A DNA stretch of 64,000 bases. It comes from Bog-756 sp963727075. Its GTDB lineage: Bacteria > Actinomycetota > Acidimicrobiia > Acidimicrobiales > RAAP-2. The translations under genes and the position numbers were made by a program. Under the pieces are notes generated by a model. That model saw nothing but the letters and a program-made list of their open reading frames with translations, searched no databases and was not told where the DNA came from. Positions 8,603 through 18,469 of this stretch are shown here, piece by piece. The stretch covers positions 2,046,001 through 2,110,000 of the forward strand of contig CAVSET010000006.1 of assembly GCA_963727075.1 (NCBI GenBank). The letters are read 5' to 3'. Every line of letters begins with the position of its first letter. The first letter of the stretch is position 1.

Positions 8603-9685
8603 GTGCTCAGCCCTCGCTCCCACCCTGGTCACCGGTGGTCGCCGGCGTTGGCGGTGGTGGCGAGCGGAATGGTGCTCCTCGCCTCGTGCGGTGGGGCGGG
8701 CCCGAGCCCGGCCGGGCAGAGACGTCCGGACGGAACGACCTCGAGGTCGACAGGCGCCGGCCATGTCGCCACCACAGCCCCCCGGGTCCCAGTCCCCTCC
8801 CACTTGCCGGTCCCGCAGGCACTGGCACCGTTCGGCGGGGGTCCGGCAAGTGGAGAGGGCATCTGGACGCCGGCCGGTCGCTCAGTCGGGGGGCTGCCTG
8901 CCGTCTACGAGACGACGCTCGTCCCTCCCAGTGGCGTCCAACCCGCCGGGATCGCCTGGATGGACACCCGACTGCTCTCGGCGCAGCTCTACTCAGGTTC
9001 GATCAGCCCGGGTGGTGGTCCGTACCGCCTCACCGCCCCCGTCCAACCCGCTCAGGCGGCATCCCTCGTCGCCGTCTTCAACGGCGGGTTCAGGATGGAC
9101 GCGGCCCGGGGCGGTTACTACACCGAGGGTCGACTCATCGACCCGCTCGTCGCCGGAGCAGCGTCGCTCGTCATCTACGCCGACGGTTCGGTGACCGTCG
9201 GCGCCTGGGGCAGCGACGTCACGATGACACCGAACGTGGTCGCCGTCCGGCAGAACCTGGTTCCCCTGGTGGCCGGCGGTCAACCGACCGCCCAGGCGGC
9301 TAGCGCGGACTGGCAGTCGTGGGGAGCGACCTGCGGAGCGACGTCGTGCGCCTCGAGCGTTCCTGGCATCGAGCATCAGTGGCGGTCGGGCGTCGGGGTG
9401 ACGGCGGGCGGCGCACTCGTCTACGTCACCGGTCCGGAGCTAGCTCCCCTCCAGCTGGCTCAGCTGCTGCTTCGGGCCGGCGTGGTGCGGGGGATGCAGC
9501 TCGATGTCAATCCCCACTGGACCGTCTACATGACGTACGACCCTCCTACCCCGAGTGGTCAGGCCGCACCGTCCAACGGCAGCAAGCTGCTGGGCACGAT
9601 CCAGCTGGGCCCGTCCACCTTCTTCGATCCTTCGTGGGCGCGGGACTTCGTCACGCTGTCGGCACGGTCGGCATCGCCGGCCTGA
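8603..9685 (+). CDS. Phosphodiester glycosidase (NAGPA/DUF2233-like) lipoprotein
   Basis: 360 aa, GTG start. A signal peptide with lipobox MVLLASCGG (Cys at about 29) is followed by a Pro/Thr-rich spacer to about 90. Then comes a domain with VAVFNGGFRMD, GGYYTEGRLI and GMQLDVNPHWTVYMTYD, hallmarks of the phosphodiester glycosidase family related to the enzyme that uncovers mannose-6-phosphate. In bacteria such proteins act on cell-envelope sugars, mostly with unknown substrates. The lipobox predicts anchoring outside the cytoplasmic membrane. Confidence 0.8.
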   Translation: MLSPRSHPGHRWSPALAVVASGMVLLASCGGAGPSPAGQRRPDGTTSRSTGAGHVATTAPRVPVPSHLPVPQALAPFGGGPASGEGIWTPAGRSVGGLPAVYETTLVPPSGVQPAGIAWMDTRLLSAQLYSGSISPGGGPYRLTAPVQPAQAASLVAVFNGGFRMDAARGGYYTEGRLIDPLVAGAASLVIYADGSVTVGAWGSDVTMTPNVVAVRQNLVPLVAGGQPTAQAASADWQSWGATCGATSCASSVPGIEHQWRSGVGVTAGGALVYVTGPELAPLQLAQLLLRAGVVRGMQLDVNPHWTVYMTYDPPTPSGQAAPSNGSKLLGTIQLGPSTFFDPSWARDFVTLSARSASPA

Positions 9686-9806
9686 CCAGGGCGACACCCC
9701 CGGGGAACAGGGTGTGGCGAGATGTCATCGGTACAGTGGACGATCACCAGCACCGACCTCGGCGAACGCAGTGGCCATAGACGAGGCGGTGAGATCTGCT
9801 GCGCAA

Positions 9807-11078
9807 TCAGGCCGCTCCGTGGAACATGGCGTCACCGAAGGAGAAGACCCCACCGTCGGAGGCCACCAGCCAGTAGCCCATCCCGTCGGTGGTGGCGGCC
9901 ATGCCCACGATCGGCTTGTTGAGGGTCATCGCCCCCGTCGATCCGTGGAACATGGCGTCACCGAAGGAGAAGACCCCACCGTCGGAGGCCACCAGCCAGT
10001 AGCCCATCCCGTCGGTGGTGGCGGCCATGCCCACGATCGGCTTGTTGAGGGTCATCGCCCCCGTCGATCCGTGGAACATGGCGTCACCGAAGGAGAAGAC
10101 CCCACCGTCGGAGGCCACCAGCCAGTAGCCCATCCCGTCGGTGGTGGCGGCCATGCCCACGATCGGCTTGTTGAGGGTCATCGCCCCCGTCGATCCGTGG
10201 AACATGGCGTCACCGAAGGAGAAGACCCCACCGTCGGAGGCCACCAGCCAGTAGCCCATCCCGTCGGTGGTGGCGGCCATGCCCACGATCGGCTTGTTGA
10301 GGGTCATCGCCCCCGTCGATCCGTGGAACATGGCGTCACCGAAGGAGAAGACCCCACCGTCGGAGGCCACCAGCCAGTAGCCCATCCCGTCGGTGGTGGC
10401 GGCCATGCCCACGATCGGCTTGTTGAGGGTCATCGCCCCCGTCGATCCGTGGAACATGGCGTCACCGAAGGAGAAGACCCCACCGTCGGAGGCCACCAGC
10501 CAGTAGCCCATCCCGTCGGTGGTGGCGGCCATGCCCACGATCGGCTTGTTGAGGGCAGGTGCAGTCGGAGACATGGCGAGACTTACCAGGTGCCAAGTGC
10601 CACCGAAGGCGACGATGCCGTCGCCATTGGCATCAGACGGGGAGTGGTCGTTGGCAAACCGGTAGAGCGGAGCCCCGTTGTAGGTGACGGCCGATCCGTT
10701 GGCGTTCGATGTCGTGCCGAGCCCGGCGACACCTGCCGGGCCAGTGACCGGGGTCTGCAACGATGCAACCGTGAGCGGCGGCCAAACTGCGGCACACGTT
10801 CCCGTGCACAGAACGGGCTGACCGCCATTCATCAGCGTGTACACGGTCATGCCGGCGCCATCGGCCAGAATCGTGCCGAATTTCGAGTTGATCTTGGCCG
10901 TCACCACCGTCGATCCCACCTTCGGGGTGGCGGCGGCCGCCGTCCCTACAGGAACGAACTCCACGCCGGCAGCGATCACTGTGAGCCCACTGAGGACCCA
11001 CACCATTGCAGAGCGCCACCGATTCCATCGCGATCGAACGGGCGACTCCAACGGGACAGAGCGATTCGGTTGTGACAC
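9807..11078 (-). CDS. Secreted COG4315 domain fused to six GYWLVA repeats
   Basis: 423 aa from the GTG at 11078, chosen because GGAGG lies six bases upstream; longer in-frame extensions lack coding character. A signal peptide (hydrophobic MVWVLSGLTVIAAG, cleavage near VGTAAAA) is followed by a COG4315 domain at about 50-170 (FGTILADGAGMTVYTL, CTGTCAAVWPPL). Then come six copies of a 42-residue repeat, LNKPIVGMAATTDGMGYWLV continuing through ASDGGVFSFGDAMFHGSTGA. The repeats are identical at protein level, unlike those of the paralogues at 43479-44921 and 55727-57302. Probably a surface or secreted beta-structure; function unknown. Confidence 0.8.
   Translation of the reverse strand: MSQPNRSVPLESPVRSRWNRWRSAMVWVLSGLTVIAAGVEFVPVGTAAAATPKVGSTVVTAKINSKFGTILADGAGMTVYTLMNGGQPVLCTGTCAAVWPPLTVASLQTPVTGPAGVAGLGTTSNANGSAVTYNGAPLYRFANDHSPSDANGDGIVAFGGTWHLVSLAMSPTAPALNKPIVGMAATTDGMGYWLVASDGGVFSFGDAMFHGSTGAMTLNKPIVGMAATTDGMGYWLVASDGGVFSFGDAMFHGSTGAMTLNKPIVGMAATTDGMGYWLVASDGGVFSFGDAMFHGSTGAMTLNKPIVGMAATTDGMGYWLVASDGGVFSFGDAMFHGSTGAMTLNKPIVGMAATTDGMGYWLVASDGGVFSFGDAMFHGSTGAMTLNKPIVGMAATTDGMGYWLVASDGGVFSFGDAMFHGAA
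9817..10554 (-). repeat. Six tandem 126-bp repeats, near identical
   Basis: The phrase GGAACATGGCGTCACCGA recurs at 9821, 9947, 10073, 10199, 10325 and 10451, exactly 126 bases apart. The sequence between is the same in every copy as far as I can read. The array encodes the six GYWLVA repeats of the overlapping gene. Uniformity at DNA level points to recent expansion or gene conversion, or to assembly collapse/expansion. Confidence 0.9.
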
Positions 11079-11289
11079 TTGCAACCTCCGAGGGTTCGGA
11101 CAGCGGATCAGCGTGCACGTCGCCGGCTGTTCGGACAGCGGCAGCGCTAGCAGGTATACGGTCGAGATCGGCTGAGAGATTGGATGGGGCGCTGCGCCGC
11201 TCGGCCGTCGTGAGACACCCAGGTTGGAAGGGGGTGAGCGGGTTTCCGGCCGAGCGGACGCGTCATCAGCCGAAATCGCCGTCTCGGTC

Positions 11290-12144
11290 ATGTCGATGGC
11301 AGACACGGGGACCTCGCTGCCAGAATGGCGACTGATGGCTCTCCCGGCTGTTGACTTGGCGGCGATCGCTTCGTTGGCCACCGCGGCCGGCACGCTGGTG
11401 TTGGCTGCTGCCACATTTTCGGCGGTGCGATCCTCCAACCGCTCGGCGCGCATCGCAGAGGCGGCGCTGCAAGAACAACGACGACCCCTCCTCGCCCCGT
11501 CCCGCCTAGAGGATCCCACGCAGAAGATCATGTTCCTCGAGGGGAATTGGGTCAATGCGTCAGGTGGGCGTGGCGTGGTCGAGCACACCGACGGCATTGT
11601 GTATCTCGCGATCAGCTTGAGAAACGTTGGCAGCGGAATCGCGGTCTGTCAGGGTTGGGCGGTCAGGCCAGGGTCGTCTCCGGCCTTTCCCGCCCACGCT
11701 CCGCTGGAGGAGTTCCGCCTTCAGTCGCGGGACCTCTACGTCCCGGCAGGTGACATCGGCATGTGGCAAGGAGCGCTGCGGAACCCGGACGATCCGATTC
11801 GCGCCGAGGTCGTTGACGCGATCGAGAAACGCGAGCCGATTACGGTGGAGCTACTCTATTCCGACCAAGTCGGCCGCCAGCGGACGATCTCGCGACTCGG
11901 CCTGACCCCCGCGCACGACACGTGGCTGGCGGGCCTGAGCCGACACTGGTATCTCGATTGGGACGGTCCCCGGCCCGAGAGCCTCACGCTTGCGGCGGCC
12001 GAGGCAGTGCTCCGCGATCACCAAGCCGCGGCCGAGAGGCGGGCCGCGACGGTAACCGACTCAGCCGCGGCGAACACGGGTACCCCAGTGGATACTCAGG
12101 GCGGCCGCTCTGAGACCCAGTTGGCCGATCCATCGGGCCCTTGA
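11290..12144 (+). CDS. Membrane-anchored protein of unknown function
   Basis: About 284 aa from the ATG at 11290; ATG at 11335 (MALPAVDLAA) is an equally possible start and none has a clear ribosome site. One N-terminal membrane helix (ASLATAAGTLVLAAATFSAV) is followed by an amphipathic stretch (NRSARIAEAALQEQRRPLL), then a beta-rich domain with LAISLRNVGSGIAVCQGW and ITVELLYSDQVGRQRTIS. This helix-plus-NVGxG layout recurs in actinobacterial hypothetical proteins; no function known. It diverges from the repeat protein; their 5' regions are 211 bases apart. Confidence 0.6.
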   Translation: MSMADTGTSLPEWRLMALPAVDLAAIASLATAAGTLVLAAATFSAVRSSNRSARIAEAALQEQRRPLLAPSRLEDPTQKIMFLEGNWVNASGGRGVVEHTDGIVYLAISLRNVGSGIAVCQGWAVRPGSSPAFPAHAPLEEFRLQSRDLYVPAGDIGMWQGALRNPDDPIRAEVVDAIEKREPITVELLYSDQVGRQRTISRLGLTPAHDTWLAGLSRHWYLDWDGPRPESLTLAAAEAVLRDHQAAAERRAATVTDSAAANTGTPVDTQGGRSETQLADPSGP

Positions 12145-12624
12145 GACCTGTTCCGTGCCACGAGCAGCGGACAGTCACGGCATTGCCGCCAAGAGTCCAA
12201 GGTTTCGCCGCGCCCACCGGTCAGTTCGACGACATGCAGCCGCAAGATGAGGAGCCCATCGAGGTATTCTGTCCGGACCGCCCGCGCCCCTTCGCCGGTC
12301 ATATGCCCGACCGGCATGCCGGCTAACGACTACGGAGCAAATGGCTGGTCTTCACAAGACGAGGTCGGCCGATAGGTGTCGGCACGGAGGCTGGATTCAG
12401 CGACGATCTTGACGGTCGCGGATCCGCCGAACGGTTCGGCACCGCGGATCTCATGCCTGGCGGAGCTGCACACTCTCGCCACATGGCGACGATGCCCCCT
12501 CTGCCCTGTCCTCCACGGGCCGGCGTCAGGCGGGAGCCCCGTGCGCGCCGGAGCCGGCTTCGCCTACCCAGACGCGCGAGGCTTCCTCCCGAGAGTGCAG
12601 TCGACCAGTGTCGAGGGAGAGGCA
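12145..12624. other. 480-bp intergenic region, no gene seen
   Basis: Open frames here on either strand lack family motifs and coding bias. The in-frame extension of the downstream GH3 gene back to 12376 reads as low-complexity Arg/Pro-rich sequence before any signal peptide and is probably 5' leader. No hairpin with a T-run or clear promoter was recognised. Confidence 0.5.
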
Positions 12625-15258
12625 ATGACCCGAAGGTGTCACCGACGGAGCAGGGCACGACACTGGCGAATGCTCGGGGTTCCTCGACCTCGCATGGATG
12701 CCTCTGCTCGACCGGTTCTGCGCCCGGCTGACGGTCGGCGCGCCCTCGTCTGTCCAACAACGGTACGTGTTGAGCGGGCCCGGCGGAGGGCCGTCACGAG
12801 TTCGGGGCTTGCGGCGGCGATCCTCGGCCTGTCCCTGGCACCCATCGTCCAGGCGGGCGCCGCAGACGGCGAAGCCCGCGCCACCAGTTCGACAGGCGCC
12901 CACTGCACGACGGCCTCGTTCTCGCTCGAGCCTCTGGCCCAGGCCAGACGACAGGCTGAGTCCATGGTCAAGCGGATGACGCTCGGCCAAGAGGTGACCC
13001 TCATGCACGGTGTCGGTCCGGGTACTCCTTCCGGCACAGTCGGCGCAACCGAGGCGATTCCCAGCCTCGGTATTCCGGCCATCAACCAACAGGATGGCCC
13101 GGGTGGTATTGGTGACGGTGCTTCGGGGGTGACCCAGCTACCGGCGCCCGAGGCGCTGGCGGCGACGTTCGATCCGAACGCGGCGCGGTGCTACGGGCAG
13201 GTCATCGGCACCGAGGCACGCGGCAAAGGTGTCAACCTCGTCTATGGCCCGACGGTGAACATCGTGAGGGTTCCCCAGTGGGGACGGGCCTTCGAGAGCC
13301 TTGGCGAGGACCCAACGCTCACCGGCACCATCGCGTCTGCCGAGGTGGGCGGCATCCAACGCTCCGGCACGATGGCGCAGATCAAGCACTTCTCCGTCTA
13401 CAACCAGGAGACCGACCGCCTCTCCCCTTCGGACGACTCGATCGTCAGTGAACAAGCCCTGCAGGAGGTCTATCTGCGGGCCTGGGACCAGATAGTCAGA
13501 GCCGAGCCGAGCTCGGTCATGTGCTCCTACAACTCGATCAATGGCAGCGGCGCCTGCGAGGATGGGGACCTGATCCGCGGGTATCTCGACAGGACCTTGC
13601 GCTTCCCCGGCTTCGTCGGCTCCGACTACTACGCCACCCACTCGACGGCCGCTTCCGTCAATGCCGGACTCGACCAGGAACAGCCGTTGTCCCTGTACTT
13701 GGGCTCGGCGCTCGAGACGGACCTCATGAACGGCCGTGTCAGCCGCGCTACCGTGGACCAGGCGGTCATACGAATCCTGACCCAGATGTACCGCTTCTGG
13801 CTCACCAGGGCCGACACGAAGAGATCGATCCGAGACAACGTGGCAAGCGCGGCCGATGCCCGCGTGTCAGGTGATGTCGCCGTCGAGGGAACCACACTGT
13901 TGAAGAACTCCGGTCGCATCCTGCCATTGGACACCACCGCCCGAGGTGGCATCGCCGTCATCGGGCCCGCCGCCCAGACCTCACCGATCACTGTTGGAGG
14001 CGGAAGTGCGATGGTCACCCCGTCGCACATGGTCACCCCGCTCGCGGGCATCCGGGCCGGCGTGGGAACAAAGCGACCAGTCACCTTCACATCGGGACTC
14101 CCCGCCTCCGGCGACTTCGTTGCCATTCCGTCCCCCAACCTGAGCGCTCCATACCCCACGCTTGGCGACCCATCGCTCGCCTCAGCCACGCTCACCGCCC
14201 CACAGACAGGTACCTATGAGATCGCCTATCGCGAGCCCGCGGACTTCGTCCCCAGAACGCTTTCGCTCGACGGGACGCCGGTGGTCACCAATCCAGGAAC
14301 GCTGCCGCGACCCGTCTACACCGCGACAGTGACTCTCACCGCCGGCCAGACCTACACCCTCAGCGGACCGGTGCAAGATCTCACCTGGGTACTGCCGAAC
14401 CAGATCGCACACGACATCGCCGAAGCGACTTCCGCGGCCAGCCGAGCCTCAACGGCGGTGGTCGTGGTCGGCGACGGCCAAGAGTCCGAAGGGGCCGACC
14501 GGGTCTCACTCTCACTGCCCTCCAACCAGGACAATCTGGTGAGCGCGGTCGCCTCCGTCAATCCGCACACAATCGTCGTTATCGACGCCGGAGGCCCGGT
14601 CTTGATGCCCTGGTTGAGCGAGGTCTCGGCCGTGCTGGACGCCTGGTACCCCGGTCAGACGGATGGAACGTCGCTCGCTGCTGTGCTCCTCGGCAAGGCA
14701 AACCCATCAGGTCACCTTCCGATCACGTTCCCGGCCACGGCGATGGATGACCCAGTATCGACGCCGGCACAGTACCCAGGCGTTGGTACTCAGGTTCGCT
14801 ACTCGGAAGGCATCGATGTTGGCTATCGCTGGTACGACGCCACCGGTACCACGCCGCTGTTCCCGTTCGGCTTCGGTCTCTCCTATACCGCGTTCCGCTA
14901 CAGCTCGCCAACCTTGCACGTGAGCACGGCACACGGGAATCCGACGGTGACCGCAACGGTACGGGTCGAGAACGCCGGGCACCGCGAGGGTGCAGACGTG
15001 GCGCAACTGTACCTGGGCCAGCCGGCTGTAGCGGGAAACCCACCTCGCCAGCTCGAGGCCTTCCAACGTGTCTCACTGGCCGCGGGCGAATCCCGCACGA
15101 TCACCTTCACGCTCCGAGGCCGGCAGCTCGGCTACTACGACGCCGGTGCCGGATCTTGGCTCATCGCCGCCGGCACCTACCAGATCTGGATGGGCGACTC
15201 CTCGGCATTGGCGCAGCTGCCAGCGCGGGTCGAGTTCCATCTGAGCCGGACTCGGTGA
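12625..15258 (+). CDS. Secreted glycoside hydrolase family 3 beta-glucosidase
   Basis: 877 aa from the ATG at 12625, which has GGGAGAGG just upstream. An Arg-rich N-terminus and a hydrophobic segment (SSGLAAAILGLSLAPIVQAGA) near residues 57-77 form an export signal. Domain order: GH3 barrel with nucleophile Asp334 in VGSDYY and the binding motif IKHFSVYNQE; alpha/beta sandwich with the acid/base region ESEGADRVSLSLP around 620; a PA14-like insert near 490-590; and a C-terminal Fn3-like domain (VRVENAGHREGADVAQLYL). Hydrolyses beta-linked glucosides or xylosides outside the cell; the exact sugar cannot be told. No operon partner. Confidence 0.92.
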   Translation: MTRRCHRRSRARHWRMLGVPRPRMDASARPVLRPADGRRALVCPTTVRVERARRRAVTSSGLAAAILGLSLAPIVQAGAADGEARATSSTGAHCTTASFSLEPLAQARRQAESMVKRMTLGQEVTLMHGVGPGTPSGTVGATEAIPSLGIPAINQQDGPGGIGDGASGVTQLPAPEALAATFDPNAARCYGQVIGTEARGKGVNLVYGPTVNIVRVPQWGRAFESLGEDPTLTGTIASAEVGGIQRSGTMAQIKHFSVYNQETDRLSPSDDSIVSEQALQEVYLRAWDQIVRAEPSSVMCSYNSINGSGACEDGDLIRGYLDRTLRFPGFVGSDYYATHSTAASVNAGLDQEQPLSLYLGSALETDLMNGRVSRATVDQAVIRILTQMYRFWLTRADTKRSIRDNVASAADARVSGDVAVEGTTLLKNSGRILPLDTTARGGIAVIGPAAQTSPITVGGGSAMVTPSHMVTPLAGIRAGVGTKRPVTFTSGLPASGDFVAIPSPNLSAPYPTLGDPSLASATLTAPQTGTYEIAYREPADFVPRTLSLDGTPVVTNPGTLPRPVYTATVTLTAGQTYTLSGPVQDLTWVLPNQIAHDIAEATSAASRASTAVVVVGDGQESEGADRVSLSLPSNQDNLVSAVASVNPHTIVVIDAGGPVLMPWLSEVSAVLDAWYPGQTDGTSLAAVLLGKANPSGHLPITFPATAMDDPVSTPAQYPGVGTQVRYSEGIDVGYRWYDATGTTPLFPFGFGLSYTAFRYSSPTLHVSTAHGNPTVTATVRVENAGHREGADVAQLYLGQPAVAGNPPRQLEAFQRVSLAAGESRTITFTLRGRQLGYYDAGAGSWLIAAGTYQIWMGDSSALAQLPARVEFHLSRTR

Positions 15259-15316
15259 ATGGGCCCCCCAGAACCGCCGGTTGCAGAGGAGGCACTGAGT
15301 TCTGCCGACCCAAGGG

Positions 15317-15490
15317 CTAGAACTGATCAACCGAGGAAACGGCCTCGGCAACCAGGATCTGAGGTTCGCCTGTGCCTCCGGCGGAGGCGATAAAGGCCTT
15401 GAGATCGGGAGAATCGAAGAATGACTCGAACTGCTTTGCACTATCAAGGATCACCGGCATCGTGCCGACAATCCTCACATGGCGACATTT
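15317..15490 (-). pseudogene. Possible remnant of a small monooxygenase-like protein
   Basis: About 50 residues with a coding look, including ILDSAKQFESFFDSPDLKAF and ending near AEAVSSVDQF. The FDSPDLKAxxASAG pattern resembles the C-terminus of small antibiotic-biosynthesis-monooxygenase-like proteins. No proper N-terminus exists upstream in this frame (15317-15736 reads as low complexity), so it is a truncated remnant or chance. Confidence 0.3.
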
Positions 15491-17429
15491 CGCCGGCGGG
15501 GCGACCGCACCGCGCCTCGTCCCTCTAGCAACTCTCCAGGCAGGCCCGAGAGAACCCCAGGTCACGGCGTCGGAGAGGTTGACGCGCATCCTCGCTGGCG
15601 GCCCCGTGTGCGACTCGTTCTCGCTCTGGTGGTCCTTCTGCCCCTGGCGTCGACCGCCGTCCTGATCACATCGTCGGCTCTCGGAGCGTGGAGGACACGC
15701 CAACACGCACAAGTGGCCGCCCACGATGCGGCGCAACTCCGAAATGTCGCATCAGCCCGGGCCGAGATGAATTCATTGGAAGTGCCCTTGACGGCAGTGT
15801 CCTACGCCGAACAGGTCGGCGTCAGCGAGCCAGAGCTCGACGCCTTGCTCCACCCGGCAACTTCCTTCAGGGACCAGCTGACACGGGTGACGTCACAGAT
15901 CGTCGCATATCCGACATTCTCATCGACCCCGACCCTCCGGGCCGATGTAGCCGAACTCGAGAACCTGGTCCCCAAGGTCGCATCCGACGCCGTTTCCTTT
16001 GCCACCGTGCACGCATTTACCAACAAGATGGCCGCCGATGTCGACAACATCTGGTACGCGGACTACAACCGTCTGCAAGCCGATATTTCGGCCTGGCAAC
16101 CAACCGGATCCTTCGAGGTGCACGCGGGCCGCGTTGCGACAGGCCTATCAGGCCTTCCTCGCCGGAGGCCACGAGATCGAGGGCGCCACCTATGTGCTTC
16201 AAGGGGTCGGACCGTCCAATGCGAAGCAAGAACTGATCCAGGCTGCGGGTGAGTATCAAACTGCTACCAGCCAGTTCGCCGGCCATCTGAGCCCGAAGGC
16301 GAGCCAGGCTTGGACTCATCTCCAATCAGATCCGACGGATCAACACTTTGCCGCCACCATCCAACAGGGTCTTTCGGTCGCCCTCAACAACCTGTCGCCC
16401 CCATTCCTCGGGAATCTCACATTTGCCGGCGCCTCCCTGGCGCCGGGACTCCATTACCTAGGCGACCTCAACGCACTCGTCACATCCGCGTCCGATGACC
16501 TCCACGACACCGCTCTCGCCCAGGCCAGCTCGGCCACAAGCCGCCTGATCGCAGAGCTCATCTTCCTCGGTGCTCTCGCTCTCGTCTGCATCGTCGGTGT
16601 CGTGACGGCCAGCCGGATACTCACGCGTCCGCTCAAGAGGCTGGCGGACATGGCCCACCGGATTCGCAGCGGCGAGTTCAAGACCGAGGAGCTCCCCGAA
16701 GCGGGTCCGCGTGAGATCGCCTCTACCACGGCAGCGTTCAACGAAATGACCGCTACCCTCAAAGCCGTTGAAGTCAAGGCAGTTGCGCTCGCCTCCGAAG
16801 ATCTTTCTCATCCAGACCTGCTGACCCCGCTGCCTGGCCGAACGGGACAGGCGCTGCAAACATCCGTCGACCTTCTCACCACAAGGATCCGCGAACGCGA
16901 GCTCCAGCGACAACTCTTGCACGAGGCAGCCACCCACGACGCGCTCACGGGTCTGCTCAACCGAGCCGCCGTATTCGACTTCCTAACCGAGGACGTCGGG
17001 CGCCGGCGAGAAGCCGGCGAAACGGTGGCCGTACTGTTCATCGACTTGGACGGACTCAAGCCGCTCAACGACAACTACGGGCACGAAGTCGGTGACACTG
17101 CCATTCTCGCCACCGCAATGGCGCTCATGGTCGCAACCGAACCATGCGACATTGTGGGACGCCTCGGTGGAGACGAATTCCTCGTCGTGCTCTGTCACCA
17201 GCACAGCTGTGACAGCAACAAGGTGGTCGAGCGCATCCGCCGGAGCGTTGCCGAACGCAGGATCACGGCCGCCGGCTCGACGTTGGCCCTAGAGGCCAGC
17301 GTGGGAATCGCCTTGACTCAATGCGACTCCGAGACCGACCCCATGGTGCTCGTGCGACAGGCCGACGAAGCCATGTACGAAGCGAAGAAGACGGCTCGAG
17401 CCACTCGAGAGCAGATGCGCCTTTCCTGA
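15479..17429 (+). pseudogene. Membrane sensor diguanylate cyclase (HAMP-GGDEF), one frameshift
   Basis: About 650 aa if repaired. It has a membrane helix (VRLVLALVVLLPLASTAVLI), an external helical sensor region, a second helix (LIAELIFLGALALVCIVGVV), a HAMP linker (SRILTRPLKRLADMAHRI) and a GGDEF domain (THDALTGLLNRA, FIDLDGLKPLNDNYGH, GRLGGDEF). The usual inhibitory RxxD site before GGDEF reads EPCD, so product inhibition is probably absent. The frame breaks near 16125, between SFEVHAG and ALRQAYQAFLAGG, by one base. A GACAAT box six bases before the ATG suggests a leaderless message. Single indel: error or recent mutation. Confidence 0.8.
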
Positions 17430-17756
17430 GTGCCCTCGCCGCACCGCGATCAACGATTGATCGGAGGGTGGTCCCGAGCACACCAGGCCGCAGATCACAC
17501 CGGCACCCCCCAGGGCCATTCGTTCAGGTGTCCGCGGCTGTCGGCGGAGCGTGGCGCGGCCGGAGACGGGCTTTGTTCGCCTGATGACTGCAAACTGAGC
17601 CGACGAACCGCGTCCATCCTGCTGGCACATCGAAGCAGCAATCATTGACGGGGGCATCCTCCGGTGTGGGGCGTCAGATGGTCGATCGGCGTCAGGTCAG
17701 ACTGGGGCAGGGACCTTCGGAGCCCGAACCCGCCCGACCTGACCCGATTCAGCCGG
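17430..17756. other. 327-bp gap between convergent genes, nothing recognised
   Basis: It lies between the ends of the GGDEF gene and the AhpD-like gene. I see no ORF with coding bias, no T-tailed hairpin and no repeat. Confidence 0.5.
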
Positions 17757-18230
17757 TCACCGCCACTGTCCGGGTTGGTAATCACCGGCCGGCTGCTGGG
17801 TGATGACATTCATGCGGTTGTAGGTGTTGATGAGGGCGATGAGGCACACCAGCGCCGCGATCTGGTCGGCGTCGTCGTGCTTGGCCGCGTGCGCCCAGGC
17901 TTCGTCAGTGACGCCACCGGCGGCGTCAGCGATGCGGGTGCCCTGCTCGGTGACCTCGAGCGCGGCCCGCTCGGCCTCGGTGAAGACCGTCGCCTCGCGC
18001 CACGCCGCCACGAGATTGAGCCGGACCGAGGTCTCCCCGGCATAGGCGGCGTCCTTCGTGTGCATGTCGGTGCAAAAGCCGCAACCATTGATTTGACTGG
18101 CCCGGATCTTCACTAGCTCCTGGGTCGCCGCCGGCAGCGTCGAATCGGAGATGACCTTGCCAGCCGAGTTGATGTACTTGGTGAACTTCGGCGCCATCTC
18201 GGTGCCATAGACGTTGAGCCGTCCTTCCAT
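17757..18230 (-). CDS. AhpD-like carboxymuconolactone decarboxylase family protein
   Basis: 157 aa from the ATG at 18230, which has AAAGGAG six bases upstream. The redox motif CGFCTDMH (Cys50, Cys53, His57) is the AhpD-type peroxidase site, so the likely job is thiol-dependent removal of peroxides rather than lactone decarboxylation. The helical remainder and length fit the family. It stands alone, with 239 bases separating it from the ankyrin gene. Confidence 0.88.
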   Translation of the reverse strand: MEGRLNVYGTEMAPKFTKYINSAGKVISDSTLPAATQELVKIRASQINGCGFCTDMHTKDAAYAGETSVRLNLVAAWREATVFTEAERAALEVTEQGTRIADAAGGVTDEAWAHAAKHDDADQIAALVCLIALINTYNRMNVITQQPAGDYQPGQWR

Positions 18231-18469
18231 GATGATCTCCTTTGCCGTTCCTACCATTACCTCTATGACCCGTTTCGGAGGTCGGATGTGACAGCCCGGC
18301 GACGATGACCTGTCTTCCAGGTCCGTTGTCGCTCATGTCATGTCCACTCTCCAGCGGGACCGACGTCAGTGGTCGCGGTTCAGGTCTTGTTAGGGCGGAT
18401 GGCGCTGCGCTCGAAGACGCTCATCTCCATCGGCACCCAGGTCTCCAAGAAGAGGTGTCGAGGCCTGCG

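Noticed and set aside
9817..10554. CRISPR array
   Set aside because: Repeats are contiguous 126-bp coding units without spacers; no cas genes.
12376..12624. N-terminal extension of the GH3 protein to 12376
   Set aside because: It would place 83 low-complexity residues before the export signal; the ATG at 12625 has a good ribosome site.
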